Source: Cyanothece sp. UBA12306
GTDB lineage: Bacteria > Cyanobacteriota > Cyanobacteriia > Cyanobacteriales > Microcystaceae
Direction of reading: 5' to 3'
Assembly: GCA_003448685.1 (NCBI GenBank)
Contig: DLXW01000129.1
Location: 1,254 to 14,808, forward strand
DNA length: 13,555 nt
The position numbers and the translations under genes are program-made. Positions 1 to 6,876 of the stretch are shown here, one piece after another. The notes under the pieces were generated by a model. That model did not search any database, was not told the DNA's origin, and saw only the letters and a list, made by a program, of their open reading frames with translations. The number at the start of each line of letters is the position of its first letter. Position 1 is the first letter of the stretch.

Positions 1-4
1 AAGT

Positions 5-23
5 AAATCTTCTCAGATTTTTT
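5..23 (+). terminator. Probable intrinsic terminator of an upstream gene
   Basis: A 6-bp stem AAATCT/AGATTT (5-10 and 15-20) with a TCTC loop runs into a six-T tract (18-23). The stem is A/T-rich and so weak, but the tight loop and T-run fit a rho-independent terminator for a + strand gene left of the window. Confidence 0.4.
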
Positions 24-72
24 CGATGACCAAAAATTGGCCACCTTAGAGATTCAGCATTTTGTAAAAGAC

Positions 73-101
73 TTGACCCGATATTTCTGTTAAACTAAAT
101 A
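73..101 (+). promoter_or_regulatory. Possible rpoZ promoter
   Basis: TTGACC (73-78, five of six matches to the -35 consensus) is followed 17 nt later by TAAATA (96-101, a poor -10). It is the best sigma-70-like pair between the upstream terminator hairpin and rpoZ. The weak -10 keeps confidence low. Confidence 0.35.
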
Positions 102-134
102 AACTCCAATAAGATTGGTTATTTTTAGTCATCT

Positions 135-371
135 ATGTTCATCCAGAAAAGACATTCTTTTGATTCATCCCAGGTCATGTATCGCGCTCAAGAACTCCTT
201 GATGCTGCCTCAAACCGCTATCGCATTACTGTGCAAGTCGCTAACCGAGCTAAACGCCGTCGCTACGAAGAATTTGACAGTATCGATGATCCAACCATGA
301 AACCTGCCGTCCGTGCCATTATTGAAATGTCGGATGAATTAACCCAACCTGAAATAATTAGTGATAATTAA
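135..371 (+). CDS. rpoZ: DNA-directed RNA polymerase subunit omega
   Basis: Omega is the small RNA polymerase subunit that helps beta-prime fold and join the core enzyme, and in cyanobacteria it also affects sigma-factor use. The 78-residue product has the cyanobacterial/plastid form (Ycf61-like). The stretch [11 protein letters not shown] near residues 12-22 is followed by the hallmark [19 protein letters not shown] and, near the C-terminus, [15 protein letters not shown]. Length is normal for the group. The ATG at 135 puts the conserved block at the usual distance from the N-terminus. I see no clear Shine-Dalgarno, which is common in cyanobacteria. The next gene starts 12 nt after the stop, so rpoZ probably heads a three-gene transcript with the membrane protein and the DUF1818 gene. 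Confidence 0.95.
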   Translation: MFIQKRHSFDSSQVMYRAQELLDAASNRYRITVQVANRAKRRRYEEFDSIDDPTMKPAVRAIIEMSDELTQPEIISDN

Positions 372-383
372 TTATTAATAGCT

Positions 384-1022
384 ATGACTAGGAAAAACTT
401 TCAGCATCATAACTATCTTGCCTATCTTCAGTCGAAGATCAGACTGCTGCTAATTTTTCTCCTCAGTCTTGGCTTAATTTTCTGGGGAGGACAGGTAAAA
501 TTTAATCAAGAGATTGGTTGGAAACTGCAATCAGTTAATTCCCAAACCCTAAGGCCAGAAAATGCTGCGGAAATGGTTTACGATCAATTGACCTATCTCC
601 CTAAAGAAAATCAATATCGTCGCCAAGATACGGATCAGATTGATCCAAAACATACTTTAATTAGCCGTTTGATTCGCTATCATCAGGATGTAAAGCGCCG
701 TTCCCCTCAAGTTCGTCTTGATTGGAAAGTTACCCTAGCCGATTATTTAGGGGTTAATGAAACCATCAAAGATAATCGTTATCCAGGGAACTCTACCCTA
801 CAAACTAACCCGATGGAAACGGATGTTGCGGCTATTCAACAACTAAATCGTCGTCAACGCCAAGAATTAGTGGATTTATTGGTTAGTCTCTATACTCCCC
901 AACCGAAAAAGAAACCTTTGCAGGAAACTCTAACAGAATCTGCTCCTGAACCTTCAACCCCGCGTCCCCCTATTGGGCCTGGTTTATCCCAACCTGGGGA
1001 TGCTCAATTATTAGCTCCATGA
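384..1022 (+). CDS. Conserved cyanobacterial membrane protein of unknown function
   Basis: I do not recognise a named family. The 212-residue product has a basic N-terminus, one hydrophobic segment at about residues 20-37 that could be a signal anchor, then a soluble charged region. The C-terminal 45 residues or so are rich in Pro, Ser and Thr and look disordered. No cysteines or catalytic motif stand out. By the positive-inside rule most of the protein would face the periplasm or thylakoid lumen (inference). It starts 12 nt after rpoZ, and its last four bases ATGA overlap the start of the DUF1818 gene, a classic sign of translational coupling. Placement with rpoZ suggests co-expression with the transcription machinery but does not give a function. 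Confidence 0.75.
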   Translation: MTRKNFQHHNYLAYLQSKIRLLLIFLLSLGLIFWGGQVKFNQEIGWKLQSVNSQTLRPENAAEMVYDQLTYLPKENQYRRQDTDQIDPKHTLISRLIRYHQDVKRRSPQVRLDWKVTLADYLGVNETIKDNRYPGNSTLQTNPMETDVAAIQQLNRRQRQELVDLLVSLYTPQPKKKPLQETLTESAPEPSTPRPPIGPGLSQPGDAQLLAP

Positions 1023-1420
1023 GCGATCGCCTTCTGACAAAGGGGATAGGATGGCGTATAGGATGGAATGGTGCAGCCCCTATCTATAAAGGTTTACTAG
1101 GGGGAGAAGAATGGGCTGTAGAACTTACAGAAGCAGAATTTGATGATTTTTGTCGTTTGTTTGAACAGTTGGTAGAAACAATGAAAATGATGGCTCAGGA
1201 GTTGATGGATTCTGAAAGAATTGCCTGTGAAGCAGAAAGCGATTTATTGTGGTTAGAAGTGGAAGGATATCCCCACGCCTATTCGTTACGTCTGATTCTC
1301 AATCATGGTCGTTGTTGTGAAGGAAATTGGCCTGAGGAAGTAGTCACAGAATTATTTCAAGGAGTTCAGACAACTTTAGCAAAAAGGGTTGCTTTTGAGA
1401 GAACAAATAGTTTACAATAG
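1019..1420 (+). CDS. DUF1818 family protein
   Basis: The 133-residue product matches the cyanobacterial DUF1818 family as I remember it: an N-terminal GIGWRIGWN stretch, then a tract of the type LLGGEEWAVELTEAEFDDFC near residues 26-45, and a conserved acidic/tryptophan patch (E-S-D-L-L-W-L-E-V-E-G). No membrane segment or signal is visible, so it is probably soluble and cytoplasmic. Its biochemical role is unknown. The ATG lies inside the ATGA overlap with the preceding gene, so translation is probably coupled. A HIP1 octamer covers the second to fifth codons (1023-1030). The 3' end carries a likely promoter for the tRNA-Pro gene that starts 14 nt after the stop. Confidence 0.85.
   Translation: MSDRLLTKGIGWRIGWNGAAPIYKGLLGGEEWAVELTEAEFDDFCRLFEQLVETMKMMAQELMDSERIACEAESDLLWLEVEGYPHAYSLRLILNHGRCCEGNWPEEVVTELFQGVQTTLAKRVAFERTNSLQ
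1389..1418 (+). promoter_or_regulatory. Likely tRNA-Pro promoter inside the end of the DUF1818 gene
   Basis: TTGCTT (1389-1394, weak -35) and TACAAT (1413-1418, five of six -10 matches) are 18 nt apart. A start near 1425 would give a leader of about 10 nt before the tRNA. The -10 overlaps the last codons of the DUF1818 gene. Co-transcription with that gene is the alternative. Confidence 0.45.
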
Positions 1421-1434
1421 TAATTCGTTAATAA

Positions 1435-1508
1435 CGGGGCGTAGCGCAGCTTGGTAGCGCACCACTTTGGGGTAGTGGGGGTCGTGGGTTCAAATCCCGC
1501 CGCTCCGA
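1435..1508 (+). tRNA. tRNA-Pro (anticodon GGG)
   Basis: A full cloverleaf folds by eye. Acceptor 1435-1441 pairs with 1501-1507, with one G-U. D-stem GCGC 1444-1447/1457-1460 is perfect. Anticodon stem CCACT/AGTGG is 1462-1466/1474-1478. The loop 1467-1473 places GGG at 1469-1471 with U33 before it and G37 after it, as expected for tRNA-Pro. T-arm is 1484-1500 with TTCAAAT in the loop, and the discriminator is A1508. It decodes CCC and CCU. The 3' CCA is not encoded and must be added by nucleotidyltransferase, as is common in cyanobacteria. Confidence 0.95.
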
Positions 1509-1540
1509 TCAAAAACCTTCTTTAGTTTTGAATAGGTGAA

Positions 1541-1594
1541 AAAAAATACCCAACTATAATCTAAGATTTAGTTGGCCGAATTTTCAACCCGGCC
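1541..1594 (-). terminator. Intrinsic terminator of the ubiB-like gene
   Basis: On the minus strand, just after the ubiB stop at 1606, a short GC hairpin GGCCG/CGGCC (1590-1594 with 1574-1578) is followed by a longer one, CCAACTA/TAGTTGG (1569-1575 with 1550-1556), whose inner arms also pair. The longer hairpin runs into a tract of eight T (minus sense). This is a convincing rho-independent terminator in the convergent gap with tRNA-Pro. The two hairpins share two bases (1574-1575). Confidence 0.7.
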
Positions 1595-1605
1595 TTCTTC
1601 AATCA

Positions 1606-3291
1606 TTACTTCAACCTTCCTGACCTTAAAATACTAATAATTAACCACATTCCTAATAAACTGGCAGCAGCAAATAAAACATCTGTAATTAAGGATAATT
1701 GTTGACTACGAGAACCTGTAGAAAGAATAGCTGCACCCATAATCAAAGAGCCCAAAACAATACTAAAAGAAAGGCGGTTAGCTGAAGCATCAACGCTGCG
1801 ACGTAAAGGGTCCAATTCCTTCAAGCGAAGGTTCCATTGTAGGGTTTCTGAAGATAGACGATCTAATAAGATATCAATTTGTCTGGGGGTTTTTAAATAA
1901 ATAGATTTGAGATCTAAAACTGTTCTTAAACTGGTTTGTAAGGGAGTATCTCCAACTAATTGACGACGGAATAAATCGGTCATTAAAGGTTTGATTTGGT
2001 CAAACAGATTAATTGAGGGATTAAATTGTCGCGCTGCGCCTTCTAAATTGGCTAAACATTTAGCATATAATCCCAAATTACCAGGAACTCTCATTCTATT
2101 TTGACGAGCAATTTGTAGTATCTCATAAACTACTTCGCTAAAATTAAATTGAGATAAACTCAAATCATAATATTTCCTTAAAATCCTTTCATAATCGCCT
2201 TTTAAACTTTCTAAACTGGCAGGTTGTCCTGATTCTGATAACTCAAGTGTTAGCTGTGTGCAACCTTGAGCATCTAGATCAAAAATTGCTAGTAAAAGTT
2301 CCGTTAAAATTTGTTGGGTTCGTGGATCTAATCGGCCTACCATGCCACAATCAATAATAGCAACTCTTCCATCTTCTAGATAAAAAATATTACCTGGATG
2401 GGGATCAGCATGAAAAAATCCATCAAGATAAAGTTGTTGAAAAAATGCTCTGAAAAGTAAAGTTGTGATCTCGTCTTTTCTTTTTTGAATTGATGTTTCA
2501 ATTGGTGGTGAATTTAGATCAGCTTGCAAGATAGGTTGACCATTTAGCCACTGCAAAACCAAAATCTTTTTTGTGCTAGCTTCCCAGTACACTTGGGGGA
2601 TCACTAATTTTTTGGGATCAAACCAGCTACTCTCAGATAAATTTTGGCGTATTCGTTCAGTATAACGACCTTCTTGGCTAAAATCTAATTCTGCTTTAAT
2701 CGCTTGGGCAAACTCGTCGGTTAACTTAATAATATCATAATTTTGTCCAAATTCTGTTAAAGAAACTAATTCAGCAATACCTTTAATTAAGGTAATATCT
2801 TGAGCTACAATTTTATCAATACCAGGCCTTTGAATTTTAATCGCAACCTCTGTTCCATTGATCAGAGTTGCGCGATGAATTTGACCAATTGATCCTGCTG
2901 CAATGGGTTCAGAGTTGATATTATTAAAAACAGCATCTATGGGTTGTTGTAATTCTTGGGTTAGTACCTCCTGAATAGCTGTCCAAGGTACAGGAGGAAC
3001 ATTAGCTTGTAGAGCAGTTAATGCTTTGATATAATTGGGAGGAAGGATGTCAGGACGAGTGCTGAGTAACTGCCCTAGTTTGACATAGAAAGGTCCTAAT
3101 TCTACTAGAATATTACGGAGAACTTCTGGAGGAGGAATTTGAGGATTATCGGCTTTTCCTCCTGTTAATAATCCTCGCATATAATCCCAGCCATTGCCAA
3201 GAACAACTTCAATAATTTCTCTTTGACGGGTACTTGTTTGGGTTAAAGAAAACATAGATTTTTTAGGCGAAATACAATTGAACCTTGACAT
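1606..3291 (-). CDS. ABC1/UbiB/AarF family atypical protein kinase
   Basis: The UbiB/ADCK family comprises atypical kinases/ATPases that support quinone biosynthesis in bacteria. In cyanobacteria and plastids the long forms are linked to prenylquinone and lipid metabolism at membranes. About 561 residues. Counted from the ATG at 3291, visible motifs are the family-specific KLGQ (about 71-74), the alanine-rich loop AAGSIGQIHRA (131-141) replacing the usual glycine loop, the ATP-contacting lysine in VAIKIQRPG (K151), the catalytic-loop equivalent HADPHPGN (294-301), and the metal-binding DCG (314-316, in place of DFG). Two hydrophobic C-terminal helices (about 510-528 and 535-557) would anchor it. 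Start is uncertain: TTG 3297, ATG 3291 or ATG 3255. The last begins MFSLTQTS, which resembles homologues as I remember them. It is monocistronic or last in its group, with a strong terminator. The exact substrate cannot be read from sequence. Confidence 0.92.
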   Translation of the reverse strand: MSRFNCISPKKSMFSLTQTSTRQREIIEVVLGNGWDYMRGLLTGGKADNPQIPPPEVLRNILVELGPFYVKLGQLLSTRPDILPPNYIKALTALQANVPPVPWTAIQEVLTQELQQPIDAVFNNINSEPIAAGSIGQIHRATLINGTEVAIKIQRPGIDKIVAQDITLIKGIAELVSLTEFGQNYDIIKLTDEFAQAIKAELDFSQEGRYTERIRQNLSESSWFDPKKLVIPQVYWEASTKKILVLQWLNGQPILQADLNSPPIETSIQKRKDEITTLLFRAFFQQLYLDGFFHADPHPGNIFYLEDGRVAIIDCGMVGRLDPRTQQILTELLLAIFDLDAQGCTQLTLELSESGQPASLESLKGDYERILRKYYDLSLSQFNFSEVVYEILQIARQNRMRVPGNLGLYAKCLANLEGAARQFNPSINLFDQIKPLMTDLFRRQLVGDTPLQTSLRTVLDLKSIYLKTPRQIDILLDRLSSETLQWNLRLKELDPLRRSVDASANRLSFSIVLGSLIMGAAILSTGSRSQQLSLITDVLFAAASLLGMWLIISILRSGRLK

Positions 3292-3325
3292 TATCAATAC
3301 TTAGCCATCAAAATTGTTGTCAAGT
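3281..3325. repeat. Imperfect inverted repeat over the ubiB start region
   Basis: AACCTTGACA (3281-3290) and TGTCAAGTT (3317-3325) form an imperfect inverted repeat (one extra base in the left arm) around the candidate upstream start codons of the ubiB-like gene. On the minus strand the right arm reads as a perfect -35, TTGACA, so the arms may belong to a promoter or operator. If that promoter is real, transcription would start near 3290 and the ATG at 3255 would be the true start. Confidence 0.25.
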
Positions 3326-3341
3326 TCGATAATATTGCTTA

Positions 3342-3381
3342 TATCTTAGGATAAAAATTTAAGACAAATCAGGCTAAGATA
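3342..3381 (-). terminator. Possible stem-loop after the GGDEF gene
   Basis: A perfect 8-bp inverted repeat TATCTTAG (3342-3349)/CTAAGATA (3374-3381) with a 24-nt loop lies 20 nt past the cyclase stop on the minus strand. No T-run follows, so it could be a weak terminator, a processing signal or chance. Confidence 0.25.
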
Positions 3382-3401
3382 GTTGTGATACTAAGTTGAT
3401 C

Positions 3402-4175
3402 TTAATCCTCTAAGACAGAATAGCGATCGCGTCCCTGGTTTTTAGCTTGATATAGGGCCTGATCTGCCATTTCAATTAAGGTATGAGAGGAATTTTCCAA
3501 GACAGGAATCATAGTAGCAATTCCTATACTAATTGAAACAATATCACTAACTACTGATTTTTCATGGGGAATAGTTTCTAAGCGAATTGCTATTTGTATT
3601 CTTTTTGCTATAGTTATTGCCCCATTTTTGTCTGTATTCGGTAAAAGGATGGCAAATTCTTCTCCACCGAAACGAGCTAGTAAATCACTCAGTCTTGTGA
3701 TACTATTGTCTAGAGTTTGAGCGACTTTTTTTAAGCAATCATCACCTGCTGGATGTCCATAAAAATCATTATAGTGCTTGAAATAATCTAGATCACATAA
3801 AATTAACGATAAAGGTTGTTTTTCTCGGTAACAACGTTGCCATTCTTTTACTATCGTTTCATCAAAAGTGCGCCGATTATAAATGTTAGTTAATCCGTCT
3901 TTAGTTGCAAGAGAATTTAGTTTTAATTCTAAGTTTTTTCTTGTGGTAATATCTCTTACTGTAATCGCAAAACCATCTCCTAATTTAACGGCAATAAAAT
4001 GATACCATTTGTCTTCTTCTTCGTAGTAATAACTAAAGTCTTTTTCTAATGATTTTCCTGTTTCTACTACTTCAATAAAATTGGCAAATAAACCAGGATG
4101 ATTTTGCTCAATGAATCTTTTAAAAACTAATTTTCCGATTAAATCTTCGGGTTCTTGATGAAAGACTTTTGCCAT
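3402..4175 (-). CDS. PAS (partial)-GGDEF diguanylate cyclase: C-terminal part of a frameshifted gene
   Basis: This 257-residue frame holds most of a PAS domain (residues 1-78, ending in the usual FAITVRDITTRKN) and a complete GGDEF domain (about 90-255). The GGDEF domain makes cyclic di-GMP from two GTP. The active-site motif GGEEF is at 170-174, the metal ligand Asp is in CDLDYF (about 128), and an intact product-inhibition site RLSD (161-164) sits exactly five residues before GGEEF. The domain ends in DQALYQAKNQGRDRY. So the catalytic part looks active. The ATG at 4175 is an internal methionine in an otherwise continuous family sequence. The true N-terminus is the receiver protein encoded just upstream in another frame. 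No Shine-Dalgarno precedes it, so translation would need re-initiation, or the apparent break is a sequencing error. Confidence 0.8.
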   Translation of the reverse strand: MAKVFHQEPEDLIGKLVFKRFIEQNHPGLFANFIEVVETGKSLEKDFSYYYEEEDKWYHFIAVKLGDGFAITVRDITTRKNLELKLNSLATKDGLTNIYNRRTFDETIVKEWQRCYREKQPLSLILCDLDYFKHYNDFYGHPAGDDCLKKVAQTLDNSITRLSDLLARFGGEEFAILLPNTDKNGAITIAKRIQIAIRLETIPHEKSVVSDIVSISIGIATMIPVLENSSHTLIEMADQALYQAKNQGRDRYSVLED

Positions 4176-4809
4176 AATTAGGATTAATCACTAAACAACG
4201 AAAATCTATGATTTCTCCTGTTCTCAGACTTCTGACAGCTTCTAAAGCAGCAATAGCATCAAGGGAACTGGTTAAAATACCAGAAATTAAGGCTCTAGAT
4301 TGATATAAAATAGCTTCTGTTTCTTTTCTTTGTTTTATTTCTTTTTGAAGATTTTCTCGTTCTATTTTTAATCTGTTTTTCTCTTGTTCTAATAGTTTTT
4401 TTTGTTGTTGAATAGTTAATTGACTTTTGACTCTTGCTAATACTTCTTCTTCTTGAAATGGTTTAGTGATATAGTCTATTGCTCCCACTTCAGAAGCTTT
4501 TACTTGATCAAAAACTTCAGCTAAAGCACTAATAAAAATAACGGGAATATCTTTGGTTTTAAGATTATATTTTAAGTGTTGACAAACCTCATAACCACTG
4601 AAATTTGGCATTTTAATATCTAATAAAATTAAGTCAGGAATCTCCTTGTCAATAGAAATTAAGGCACTTTCTCCATCTAAAGCTTTTTTGACTTTATAAT
4701 TGTTGTTTTCTAAAAGATTAGCTAAAATCTTTAAATTAGAAAGTTGATCATCAACAATTAAAATAGTTACTGCTAAATTTTCTTCCGATATAGTCTTGAC
4801 AATATTCAT
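4120..4809 (-). CDS. Response regulator receiver with PAS start: N-terminal part of the frameshifted cyclase gene
   Basis: This frame encodes a complete CheY-like receiver (about residues 14-132): acidic pair D20/D21, phosphoacceptor D64 in LILLDIKMP, S94 in the Thr/Ser position, and K116 in DYITKPF. A charged coiled coil follows (about 135-168), then the first 40 residues of a PAS domain, up to FRCLVINPN. After that the frame reads nonsense and stops. The minus-one-base continuation is the GGDEF frame. Start choice: ATG 4809, four bases after the stop of the upstream remnant, since it gives a normal receiver N-terminus. An ATG at 4842 would add 11 basic residues and overlap that gene. Together with the downstream frame it makes a receiver-PAS-GGDEF protein of about 470 residues, a common cyanobacterial design. 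Confidence 0.8.
   Translation of the reverse strand: MNIVKTISEENLAVTILIVDDQLSNLKILANLLENNNYKVKKALDGESALISIDKEIPDLILLDIKMPNFSGYEVCQHLKYNLKTKDIPVIFISALAEVFDQVKASEVGAIDYITKPFQEEEVLARVKSQLTIQQQKKLLEQEKNRLKIERENLQKEIKQRKETEAILYQSRALISGILTSSLDAIAALEAVRSLRTGEIIDFRCLVINPNYGKSLSSRTRRFNRKISF
4173..4179 (-). other. Apparent frameshift site: one extra base
   Basis: On the minus strand the sequence reads CCT AAT TATGGCAAAAGTC. Dropping one T gives Pro-Asn-Met-Ala-Lys-Val, which joins the two PAS halves in the order I remember for this family (NP-x-x-AK-x-F). The junction falls inside the PAS domain. Either a real one-base insertion or a base-calling/assembly error. Confidence 0.7.
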
Positions 4810-4813
4810 AGTT

Positions 4814-5650
4814 TTAGTTTTTTTTCTGAGCAAAAGATTCAATTATTTTTCTAATAATCTTAAATTGAAAATCATTGACTAAATCAGTCAAATTTTTCCT
4901 TAATAAAGAGTGAGAAGGAGGAATCTCTTTAATTAGTTCTAACATTCTAGCATCATCTAAAGCTTGGGTAGCATCATAGAGATTTTTTATCCATTCTTGA
5001 GGCATTTTCTGTAAATCTTCTACCGTTAAATCAGGTAATTTTTCTGGAATGTTATTGTCACTTTTTTCTTCATAAATATATTCAATTCCTAAATGTTTTT
5101 TCATAGTTTCAAAAATTATGGCTTCTCGAAAAGGCTTTCTAATAAAATCATCACAACCTGCTGATAAAATAATGGCTTTTTCTTCTTCTAAAACACTAGC
5201 TGTTAAAGCGATAATTGCCGTAGCATTGCCTTTAGTTGTACTTTTAATTGTTTGAGTAGCTTCATAACTACGTTCAATAACTAAAAAATCTTTATTTTCA
5301 GTAGTAATCATTACAGCACTAGCTTGGTCAAAAATTTGCATTTGCTGCAAAAAAAAATCTTGAATCTTATCTAAATTATTTGGGTTTAAAATACCCAATC
5401 TTAAAGCAGCGACGTTACTATAATCTATATTTTCAGGAATATTTAAATAATTATCCAAATTTTCGGCAATGCGAGCGCCTGTTTCTTCCATTAATTGATT
5501 AGCTAAACTATTAACAGCTTTTTGTCCATTTTTAAAGGATAAATAACCAACTAAACCTACTGTTCCGACAATTTGCAAGACGAATGGTACAATTAAAACT
5601 ATTCGTAAAGGTAAGCTATTAATAATAGATCTAAACAAAATAATTCTCAT
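4814..5650 (-). pseudogene. Hybrid sensor histidine kinase remnant with a large internal in-frame deletion
   Basis: The frame fuses two distant parts of a cyanobacterial hybrid kinase. Residue numbers count from the ATG at 5704. Residues 19-145 are the usual N-terminus: SLPLR, one membrane helix (about 33-55), then the start of an extracytoplasmic sensor with LGILNPNNLDKIQDFFLQQ and ending VIER. At about 146 (position 5267) it jumps to YEATQTIK, the second half of a receiver: LTAS, then the conserved Lys in FIRKPF, followed by the C-terminal tail with QEWIKNLYDATQALDD. The rest of the sensor, any HAMP/PAS/GAF, the H-box, the ATPase domain and the receiver Asp are all absent. With one membrane helix the receiver fragment would lie outside the cytoplasm, so function is unlikely. 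I prefer the ATG at 5650. Starting at 5704 adds a hydrophobic stretch not expected in the family. Confidence 0.75.
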
Positions 5651-5702
5651 CAAACAAATAATTAATGCTAAATAATATATTAGTTTAACCCATATTACAA
5701 GC

Positions 5703-5732
5703 AAAAAATATTAATATATTAGGCTTAATATT
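5703..5732 (-). terminator. Possible weak terminator after the guanylyltransferase gene
   Basis: Minus-strand AATATTAA/TTAATATT (5725-5732 with 5707-5714), with a 10-nt loop, is followed by four further T. The all-A/T stem is weak. It lies 18 nt past the stop at 5750 and overlaps the outermost possible start of the kinase remnant. Confidence 0.3.
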
Positions 5733-5749
5733 GGATTGCTCAACAGTTC

Positions 5750-6811
5750 CTAAAGATATTTTGCTAATTGATCATCAGCTTGCAATAATTTTAAGAGTTT
5801 TTTGATATCCTGAGTGCGATTTTTATTAACTACTAAAGTAACATTTCCATCCCTTACAATGACTACATCTTCTAAGCCAATAGTCGCAATAATTTGTTCC
5901 TCATCACTGGAATAAATAATCGCTCCTTTCGTATCAAGACTAACGTGATTTCCTAAGTCTAAATTATTGCCCTTGCTTTCAATTAAACGTTCTAAAGAGT
6001 TCCAGTCCCCTAAATCATCCCAACCGAAATTAGCGGGTAAAACATAAGCTAATTGGGTCTTTTCCATCACTGCATAGTCAATACTAATTTTTTCTAATTC
6101 ATTATAGGCAGCTTCTTCTTTTTCTAGGAGTAAATCCATCATTTGAGGGGCGTGTTTTTGTAATTCTTGTAACATTAAACCTGCCCGAAAAATAAACATT
6201 CCGCTATTCCAACTAAAGCGACCAGTTTCAATGAAAGATTTTGCTGTTTCTTGATCAGGTTTTTCTGTAAAGCGACTGACAATATAGACGGGTAATTCCT
6301 CAAAACTGCCCTGGTTTTCTCCCTGCTCAATATAACCGTAACCTGTGGAAGGATAGCCAGGTTTAATACCTAAAGTAACGATAGAATCTTTAGTAATTGC
6401 TACTTCCGTAGCAGCCTTAAGCGTCGCCTCAAATCCTTCAGTATCCCCGATCCAATGATCAGCCGGAAAAAAGCCAATTACTGCGTCTTTTCCATAGCGT
6501 TTACTAACTTCCAAAGTTGCCCAAGCAACAGCAGGAGCAGTATCTTTTCCTTGGGGTTCAACCAATAGATTACTATGAGGTAATAGGGGTAATTGTTCCC
6601 TCACACCATTAGCAATAGGGGCCGATGTAATTACCCAGAGATTATCCCAAGTTTGAGCGAGGGGAAGTAGACGGGTAGCTGTTGATTGTAATAAACTTTG
6701 ACCACTACCATCAAGGGATAAAAACTGTTTAGGACGATGGCGACGACTAAGAGGCCAAAAACGTTCTCCTTTTCCACCAGCCAAGATGATGGGAATTAAA
6801 GCTTGAGTCAT
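5750..6811 (-). CDS. Mannose-1-phosphate guanylyltransferase (GDP-mannose pyrophosphorylase)
   Basis: Makes GDP-mannose and pyrophosphate from GTP and mannose-1-phosphate in the cytoplasm. GDP-mannose feeds exopolysaccharide, lipopolysaccharide and glycosylation, and is the precursor of GDP-fucose. The 353-residue nucleotidyltransferase fold starts with the signature GGKGERFWPLSR (12-23) and PKQF (27-30). Further along are PADHWIG (116-122), the FTEKP motif (181-185), WNSGMFIF (201-208) and GWDDLGDW (263-270). The protein ends after the left-handed helix region and lacks the phosphomannose isomerase cupin of the bifunctional ManC/AlgA type, so it is the single-function form. ATG 6811 puts the nucleotide-binding motif at the normal distance. 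It has its own candidate promoter 35-65 nt upstream, so it need not depend on rpmB transcription. Confidence 0.93.
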   Translation of the reverse strand: MTQALIPIILAGGKGERFWPLSRRHRPKQFLSLDGSGQSLLQSTATRLLPLAQTWDNLWVITSAPIANGVREQLPLLPHSNLLVEPQGKDTAPAVAWATLEVSKRYGKDAVIGFFPADHWIGDTEGFEATLKAATEVAITKDSIVTLGIKPGYPSTGYGYIEQGENQGSFEELPVYIVSRFTEKPDQETAKSFIETGRFSWNSGMFIFRAGLMLQELQKHAPQMMDLLLEKEEAAYNELEKISIDYAVMEKTQLAYVLPANFGWDDLGDWNSLERLIESKGNNLDLGNHVSLDTKGAIIYSSDEEQIIATIGLEDVVIVRDGNVTLVVNKNRTQDIKKLLKLLQADDQLAKYL

Positions 6812-6845
6812 GGTTGGGTTAACCTGAAGATGCAGTGTTAGACTG

Positions 6846-6876
6846 ATTGTATCTCTAATGAGACCAATTTTGTCAA
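6846..6876 (-). promoter_or_regulatory. Promoter of the guanylyltransferase gene with an inverted repeat over the -35
   Basis: On the minus strand a perfect TTGACA (6871-6876) is followed after 19 nt by TACAAT (6846-6851, five of six). The spacing is longer than the ideal 17. A 6-bp inverted repeat TGAGAC/GTCTCA (6859-6864 and 6884-6889) is centred at 6874, on the -35 box, which suggests an operator (inference). Confidence 0.5.

Noticed and set aside
115..300. Second open frame over rpoZ
   Set aside because: It overlaps a clear rpoZ in another frame and shows no family pattern.
1550..1594. Two overlapping hairpins after ubiB as an attenuator-like switch
   Set aside because: They share only two bases and lie after the stop codon, so simple termination explains them.
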